A stretch of 64,000 bases of DNA from Marsupella aquatica (lineage: Eukaryota; Marchantiophyta): positions 20,708,001 to 20,772,000 of the forward strand of contig OZ316893.1 in the NCBI GenBank assembly GCA_973895155.1, in the 5' to 3' direction. Positions 57,432-64,000 of the stretch are shown here, piece by piece. The position numbers were made by a program, and so were the translations under genes. The notes beneath the pieces are model-generated. The model was not told where the DNA came from. It did no database searches and saw nothing but the letters and a program-made list of their open reading frames with translations. Positions within the stretch are counted from its first letter, which is position 1; every line of letters starts with the position of its first letter.

Positions 57432-57940
57432 CGTTCGGGACTCTCTTTCTTGCTACAAAAATCTCGCTCTCTCCCTCCGTTCGTCCGTCCGCAATCTCGA
57501 TCGTGTGGAAAGGTCGATCAGTATTATTACGTCGCGTTCACATTCTCGCGCAGCTCCAAGACCTCCTCCTCCATCGCTTCTTTGCAACGACGTTCATTCG
57601 TACTCTTCGTAATCCGATACAAGCGCAAAACCACTCCAGAGTCGACATACGAAGACTGGAGTCGACGTAACAATAATGAACCCTAACGTAAACCCTTCGT
57701 CGGACTTTGAATCCCAGACCGTCATCGCTCGCATTTGTTTGTGTTGTAGAAGCGGGAAAAACTCCAATTTCGACGGAAATCAGCTTGTCAGTTGCCTCGT
57801 GTACGGGGGACCTCTCTCTAACTACACACGCTCCCGGGAAGAAGCTTTCGGTGTTCACGTACGTCTGGTATTGCATGATGGTTAGGTATAGGGATAATGT
57901 ATATAGTTAAGGTCGTCGGGTGCCTCTTTATGAGGTACTA
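57432..57940. promoter_or_regulatory. Upstream region of NUP62
   Basis: This is the presumed promoter and 5' UTR, with TC-rich stretches (CTCTCTTTCTTGC, CGCTCTCTCCC) immediately upstream of the start. No classical TATA box was seen. Confidence 0.35.
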
Positions 57941-57949
57941 GCTCAATAC

Positions 57950-58480
57950 ATGTGCGTTGCACAAAAGAAGTTGTGTCGGTCAAGATGTCGTTGAGAAAAA
58001 TGATGTCATGTCAGCCAAGAGGTCGTGAAGAGAAATGTCGTGTCACCCAAGAGGTCGTTGAGAGAAAAGATGTTGTGTTGGCCAAGAGGTTGTTGAGAGA
58101 AAAGAAGTCATGTTGGCCAAGATGTCGTTGAGAAAAAAAGATGTGTCGGCCAAGAGGTCGTGGAGAGAAATTATGTCAAGTCGCCCTAAAGTTCTTTCAT
58201 TGAGAGAAAAGAAGTCGTTGAGAAAAAAAGTTTTTGTGTCAGCCAAGAGGTCGTTGAGAAAAAAGATGTCGTCTTGGCCAAGAAGTCATTGAGAAAAAAG
58301 ATGTCGTGTCGGCCAAGATGTCGTTACAAAAAAATTGTCATGTCGGCCAAGATGTTGTTGAGAAAAAAAATGTCGTGTCGGCAAAGACATCCTTGAGGGA
58401 AAAGATGTCGTGTCGGCCAAGACATCGTTCTGGAAAATACCCGTGCGTTGCACAAAAGATGTTGTTAAGAAAAAAAATTG
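57950..58480 (+). repeat. Minisatellite array B (unit about 35 bp)
   Basis: The consensus unit is GTCGTTGAGAAAAAAGATGT followed by CGTGTCGGCCAAGAT, in about 14 diverged copies. GTGCGTTGCACAAAAGA stands at its left end (57952) and again at its right end (58443). The right-end segment CCGTGCGTTGCACAAAAGAT and following GTTGTT matches the start of array A (13504) with one change. Lys/Arg-rich frames across it are repeat products. Confidence 0.85.
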
Positions 58481-59580
58481 TTCCTTTCAAACCTTAACCT
58501 CCCCCTTTTTCCCTTTTCCTATTTTTGGTCTTCTCTTTTTCACATTCACCATCACTCCACTCGTTCACCGCCCCCCTTCCCCACCCATGTGAGATCGAGG
58601 GGCTACCCTACATTGCGAGTGTGCCCCTCACCTGAGACCTTGCCATTAACACCCATGCCATGCGCTTCACTATGTCTTTGGGCCTTATTACTTTTGTTTT
58701 TTTGGCATTGAAAATGACTCTGCAAATGAATGTAAAAATCACCACAAATATTGGGAGAACAGTTTTTTATTGATCTAATGACTAAAATGTTATTAGTAAT
58801 TAAATTACTTTTAGGGACTCTTACCAGTATTATACAAACTTATGATGCACACAATATTGAAATATGTACAATGAATATATACAATACAAATTTGTATGTG
58901 AATATGTACAATATTTATTGCAAGAATGTATACTCCTTGATGCTTGTGCATTGATTCTTGTGCATTGTGTTAAAGTCTTTCCCTTCTTTTTTTGTGTGCC
59001 TCGTGTGATTATTCTTGCTTGTCTTGGGCACCGTGCAACTTTTTGTGACTCACACTAAACTCAATTCACACTTTGGCTTTATTGCTTACCTTTGACCAGA
59101 TTTTTTAATTTTTGTGCCCTGCAAATTTGAATGACGACCACTTTAAAAAGTGGCGCAACTGTGTATTATAGTTCTTGATTTCGGTCGACCGTATATGGTC
59201 GATCCGCGTATGCGGGGAGACCATATGCAGGAGACCAAATACACGCATAAAGAGGTGAGCAGGCGCCCTTAGCTTCACGTTAAGGTAGTCTGGGTGATTT
59301 AACACTGATTAATCCACTTTGGATACCTCCCTGCGTGATGAGCTGGATAGCTTCCCGCTAGATGAGCTGCATAACCCAGCTGGTCCATGTAATGGAGACC
59401 GTATGTCAACGGTATAAAAATATGGTATATTTTAATGGAATATAATCAAGACCAAATGTGCTAACGTGTCAGCAGCCTAAAGCCTCAAAATACTAAAACC
59501 TACCCAGACGACCTTAACGAGTATCTAGGGAGGTGGGTTACTGTAAATTGTAACCATGTACCATGTGACCTGAAAATGAA

Positions 59581-59770
59581 CACAAGTTGAATGAGGTAAT
59601 GTCAGTGTGAAAATGTATCAATGTTACACAAGTTGAGTGAGGTAATGTTGTGTTAAAGTGCATCAATGTTACACAAGTTGAATGAGATAGTGTCGTGTTA
59701 GAGTGAATTCATGTTAGATGTTACGCAAGTTAAATGAGGTAGTGTTGTGTTAGAGTGCTTCCATGTTACT
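59581..59770 (+). repeat. Minisatellite, four units of 45-52 bp
   Basis: CACAAGTTGAATGAGGTAAT with GTGTTAGAGTGCATCAATGTTA-like sequence recurs at 59581, 59627, 59672 and 59724. Confidence 0.8.
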
Positions 59771-60149
59771 AGTTGTATTGTAACTGCAGACCTTTTTGAT
59801 GAATACTCTTGTTATCTTATTAACTATTTACTTGTATATAGAAATAAAAAAGAAAACATCGTATCTACTCAATCACAAAGTGAATCTAAGATAACCTAAT
59901 CTGTAATGTAATGCGCTTTACTAAAATGGACAAAAAATTGCAGGGCAGTAATGTAAGCGATATTCAATGATAAAAAATTGATTGCAGTTTATGCAATTGA
60001 CAAAATAATCAATTACATAACAATCATCTTTATGTAACTGACAACCACCGCTAAGCAAGAAGTCTTGAACTATAACCAGATTCACTTCAAAGTTGAAGTG
60101 AATGAAACAGACCCAAGAGGTATAACCTCTAGCTTGAGGGTTTCAGTTT

Positions 60150-60440
60150 CACAAAAATGACATCACGTGCAATGAACTATATGAAGGTCATTTTATTGAT
60201 TCGACAAGAAGACTGAAAAATTTTCTCAGAAGAACATTAGAGTATTTTAAATCCAATTTTGAGACTTATAAGAACATCAGGGTCTATTTAATCCAATTCC
60301 AACTTATAGGAGTTAAAAAATTAAAAAAAACTTCTTAGATCAGTTAGAGGATCCAAGGTCTAAAAACATTGCAGGTGATGGGGAGGCTTCCATATAGTGA
60401 GACCCCTGAGCCCTCTAGACCCCAAGAGATGAGAATGTCT
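60150..60440 (-). mobile_element. Relative of the 12480-13015 fold-back element
   Basis: It matches the reverse complement of the right half and centre of that element: GAAGAACATTAGAGTATTTT, AATTTTGAGACTTATAAGAA, GATCCAAGGTCTAAAAACAT and GCAGGTGATGGGGAGGCTTC are collinear. Only one arm was found, so it is a partial copy or a half-element. Confidence 0.6.
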
Positions 60441-61218
60441 CCGATAAGGAACTCTACAAGGACCTCTCAACCAATTGATGAATCTCACTAAAGTTGAAAC
60501 AGTGAAATACACAATTAGGATGACCACAAACTGGACTAATTTGCCAACTAACTACTCTGAATATTATTCTTAGCTTATCTACTATTGTCATCTCCAAAAT
60601 TGTAGCAAGATGAAGCTTTCCTGACAAAAACTAATTTAGGGGGTGGGGGGGACGGAAGCAAACCTGCCACATGTCAACTTGTTTCCAGGTGCAAGTTTAC
60701 AGCCTGGTAATCCCTCCCCTGTGCACACCTTTATTATGCTATACTTAAAAGAGCGTTTGCTGTATGTTTTTTAAGTGCAAAACATTGTGTTTATCTGTAA
60801 GTGCATAGTGATAGTGTGACAGTACAGTGTTGCAACCTGCAATGGGCCCTCTGTCACTCCTTGGCTTCCTTCCAAAGTTGTACATCCCTGCCCTAAATAT
60901 GCCCTACCTGATAAGTGCAAAAATTTTACTTTACGGTGAAATGACTTGGACTTAACAATATTTTACGTGGAAAAAATTGTGCGCTTCCCAGTAGTGTGCA
61001 TAAATCCTTATAGAGGGTCTGCACTTATGTCTTAGTTCTTTGGTGCAGCCTCTTTGCACTTGTAAACAGTGTAGAGAAAATGCCACATAGTTGCACAAAG
61101 GGAAGAACAACACAGTTGCAATTATCCAAGTTTTGCATTTATGGAGAGGTCACTCTCTCCAGTCTAGAATGTACCCTAAGTTATTTACCTTGTACCTGTG
61201 CTGGCAAAAGGTCTCAAA

Positions 61219-61512
61219 TATTAGGTATTGTTCTTAGTCTTGTGACTCTATAGCTAACCATAGTTAGTCTAACTCAGGGTTAGGACTTAGCTAAGGTTAG
61301 CGGTAGTGCTGTTGTGTATATAGCCAAGGCTGGTGCCAGTCCTTGGTGGATCTTCAGTTCATTGTTGGAGTTGAGCAAGAGAGAAGTAAAGGTCTCTTGC
61401 TTTCCCGTGGATGTAGCCTCGGTCATGAGGTGAACCACGTACTCGCTCTGTCGACTACTTTGTATGGTGTTCTCATGTGCATGGTGGCTCGGGATAGGGA
61501 TTATCCCCAACA
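61219..61512 (+). mobile_element. Solo LTR, related Ty1/copia family (LTR-3)
   Basis: It starts TATTAGGTATTGTTCTTAGT and ends ATCCCCAACA. It carries TTTCCCGTGGATGTAGCCTC, GGTGAACCACGTACTCGCTC and TGTCGACTAC, which align with LTR-1 and LTR-2, but most of the remainder differs. Flanking 5-mers TCAAA and TAAAA differ at one base. No primer-binding site follows. Confidence 0.65.
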
Positions 61513-62562
61513 TAAAATAGAATCACATGTGAGAGGTTATAGCTAAGCTTTAGTTCCTTTGAGGATTCATTAAACCTCTACTGGCAAATTAAGTGCGGAG
61601 CTTCTTTTTAAGTTGTTTGTTTTGTTTGATGCTCAAAGTAAGTTATGGCTTCACTTGACAATTTCTCAAACTTTGAGTTTTATGGCAAGTTTCTACTATC
61701 AATGGAGAGTTTATCAAATAAGCTTTCTAATGATACCACATTTTGCACCCTAACAAAAAATGGTTAGTGAGGAATAATTGTGCAAAGATGGAGTCTCTCA
61801 AGTTAGGCTTAAAGTTTAGGGTGTCTTCAACTCCTCCCCACATTCTAGTTTGTATTTTGCAGTGCACCTGGTGTCATGCTTTGGGCATGTGCAAACGCCC
61901 TAGAGAGGTTTGCAACTACCAAACGTCCAAAAACTTTTAAAAATATTTGTTTCCTGTGTTGTCCCCCAAATTGAAAGACAATTGTAACCTGTTCCTCAAA
62001 CTAAAGTAGTTATGCACAACTGATCCAGCTGTACCCTGTCCAAACCACAGCAGCAGCCCACAATTGCCCCTGCACTAAACATTGCGCACATTTCACTAAG
62101 AATATGTGCTGTCCAGCCAAGCCAATGTCTGCCCTACTGTTGGGTCAACATGTAGCAACAATTTGTAGTTTTTCCTTGATGAAAATTGAGGGGTAAGACA
62201 AATAGGCAGGGTCCAAAATTTGACAAGTACCAGGCATGCAGCTAGCAACTTGAGCATCTCTTGCCCATGTGCAAGATGGGAAAGGGCCAGCCTGGTTTAG
62301 GGCAATGTTGATTGGAGTCTGGCAGGACCAATTGTGCCTCACCACATGGCACTGGATCAACTAAGGGGCCCTCAGATTAACTACAGCCATTTAGTTAACT
62401 CCACATATGAAATGAGGGTGATAGTGACAATTAGAATAATTTTGGTGGAACGGTTGCAAATTTCAATCAGTTTTGGGACAAGTTTGTAAAAATCTGAATA
62501 AAAAATCAGACTTGAGTAATGTTTCAAAATCTCTAAAGTAATAAGGAGTCTAAAATTTTCCA

Positions 62563-62800
62563 AATTGTGGATTATGGCTTTTGGCCATATAGAAACCACC
62601 ATATATAGCTTTTTCCACACATGTTATGTAAAATTTTATTTTTTTCACAAGCTTCTCCAGTGACTCATGGTCATGTCATGAGAGTATGAGACCAAACTTG
62701 ATGGAAAAAGTTATGGACCATGAATTTGGTATTCCATAAGTTTTCCTGTCCCTAAGTTAACTAAGCTAAGGTCCATCAAAATTGAGTTTTTAGACCCCCT
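62563..62800 (+). repeat. Dispersed repeat shared with 12005-12430
   Basis: Shared blocks are GGATTATGGCTTTTGGCCAT-like, GTTATGTAAA, CTCATGGTCATG, AACTTGATGG and AAGGTCCATCAAAATT followed by GACCCC. Orientation is the same as at 12 kb. Confidence 0.6.
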
Positions 62801-63161
62801 AATGGAGCCCTTTCACTTTCACGAGACCAACTTGCCCCCATGAGAGGCCCTTACCAGCATTTTTTTAGTGGCAAAAATTACCAGATTCCACCCCCCAAAA
62901 AAGCTTTAGCCACTTTTAACAAAAAATTGCTAGTTTTGCAATGTTTCATTAGCCAGTATCCCACATAATTACAGGCTCCATTAGCCAAAATCTAATGGTA
63001 ATCCTTAAATCTAGGGGCATCTGACGGTCAGGAAAATAAGATAAAGAATATTTTCACATGCAAAACAGTAAAAACCTTAACAAATAAGCTGGCCCTTACT
63101 ATTATTATTACTCGACACATCAGCCTGGGTCCCGCAATTGTGGGAGATTCCAGGGCCCACC

Positions 63162-63203
63162 CAGAAATCTGTCCGGGGACCCGTGGCCCGGGGACAGATT
63201 CTG
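63162..63203. repeat. Short GC-rich hairpin
   Basis: CAGAAATCTGTCCGGGGA and CCGGGGACAGATTCTG are near-perfect inverted repeats around a short loop. It has no T tract and no attached gene, so its role is unknown. Confidence 0.5.
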
Positions 63204-64000
63204 TTTAGCAGACTGCAGTTACAGTTACAGTTCAGCACAGCACCACAGTCCGTCATAGAAGCACGGGCGGTGGTCCCGTGACTCCTTCGCGTCCAGGGAA
63301 TGCGCATTAACGCCACGGTTCCATGGACGTTCCCACTCCCACGCAGAATGGCCAGGACGACACTAGTGAGAGATTCGTTTGCTTTGCAAAAAGCTCGAGT
63401 CTCGAGATCCATTCTCACACCATTGACAGTTCAGTTGACTCTGTTTTTCATGAGTAAAAAGTGGTTTCATTCCGACTCTTTCCTCACTCAGGAATGGGGA
63501 GATTGATTGTGTTATGGAAGCTTCAGTGTGCAGAAGAATTGCCGACGTGACATCGAAGAAGCGGGCTGGTAACACAGTATAATCGAAAGAGGGACAGTAG
63601 GGTCGTGCGGAGGAGGAGGATCTCAGTGAGTCTACAGTTTCGCTGCAGGATTATTTTATGGGAAAGGCTTTTGGCGGTTGGAGTTTGAGAAGGCGTTGGA
63701 AGCTGGTGTCCGGGGCACATTGGCGAGAGCTATGAGACTCGGCGACTGTGATCGACTCTTCTCATCCGGAAAGCAGCGATTCCTCCGAACGCTGCGGCCT
63801 CTTTTGCCTTTCCAATTTGGAGTTTCTCACTAGCTCGTCCCCTGTTGAGCGACTGATGATACTTTTACAAGCTCGCTCGTCCGTTCAGATGAGCTAGCGA
63901 TGGTTTGTAAGCTCGCTCGCCTCGACCGAACGACAGTCGTGGCGCACTGCGTGAGCGAGAGAGAGCAAGCTCGCTCGCGGAGCGCGCAGGAGAAGAGGGG

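Larger units (their letters stand above)
58481..64000. other. Repeat-rich right flank without supported genes
   Basis: Apart from the repeats listed separately, no gene was recognised. After LTR-3 a short open stretch (MASLDNFSNFEFYGKFLLSM, from 61645) vaguely resembles a copia gag start but stops after about 40 codons. The last kilobase is more GC-rich, with three AAGCTCGCTCG motifs (63864, 63916 and 63967), and could be the start of a gene region beyond the window. Confidence 0.45.

Noticed and set aside
57025-57612. 195-codon Pro/Ala-rich frame on the + strand
   Set aside because: It is antisense to the FG-repeat part of NUP62 and explained by its codon bias; NUP62 on the - strand has clear domain support.
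58110-58497. Two 60-63-codon frames rich in LRKK repeats
   Set aside because: They are products of minisatellite array B in the same way.
61645-61760. gag start of a full copia element after LTR-3
   Set aside because: It is only about 40 codons and weakly similar, with no primer-binding site and no further pol sequence.

Overview
This is nuclear DNA of a land plant. The evidence is short GT-AG introns, a GH31 alpha-glucosidase of plant type, an LRR receptor-like kinase, a HUA2-like PWWP/CID protein, a family-1 UDP-glycosyltransferase with the plant PSPG box, NUP62, and degraded Ty1/copia elements with solo LTRs. The lineage cannot be fixed from sequence alone. A non-seed plant (moss, lycophyte or similar) is my guess, at low confidence. 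There are no prokaryotic, organellar or viral operons.

The left 26 kb is one large tandem duplication. Each unit carries, on the + strand, a four-exon GH31 alpha-glucosidase gene followed by an intronless LRR receptor kinase gene. Wherever the copies can be aligned (1-10356 against 14857-25966) they look essentially identical, but each has its own damage. Copy 1 lacks the glucosidase first exon (a 754-bp deletion), and its kinase is cut in the C-lobe. Copy 2 has the first exon and a complete kinase, but its glucosidase also appears to lack a conserved N-terminal coding segment, and exon 1 does not join exon 2 in phase. The 4.5-kb spacer between the units (10357-14856) holds a copia solo LTR, a fold-back element and a long minisatellite.

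From 26.3 to 37.5 kb the window is gene-poor: one doubtful proline-rich ORF, two tRNA-like pieces and small tandem duplications. From 37.5 to 44.9 kb on the - strand lies a complete ten-exon HUA2-like gene of 1745 codons. The exon boundaries chosen here keep one open frame across all nine introns. From 45.9 to 51.4 kb are a fold-back (MITE-like) element, a decayed Ty1/copia gag-pol fragment and a second solo LTR with an exact 5-bp target-site duplication. A single-exon UDP-glycosyltransferase (51457-52941, -) and a single-exon NUP62 nucleoporin gene (55104-57431, -) follow. The last 6.5 kb is repeat-rich: a second minisatellite of the same family, another short minisatellite, a relative of the fold-back element and a third solo LTR.

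The host genes do not form one pathway. GH31 acts on alpha-glucans in the secretory or apoplastic space, the LRR kinase is a plasma-membrane receptor, HUA2-like acts on nuclear transcription and RNA processing, UGT makes small-molecule glucosides in the cytosol, and NUP62 is in the nuclear pore. The most unusual content is the lesioned tandem duplication, the LRR ectodomain joined to a WAKL-type kinase, and several related non-autonomous repeat families.
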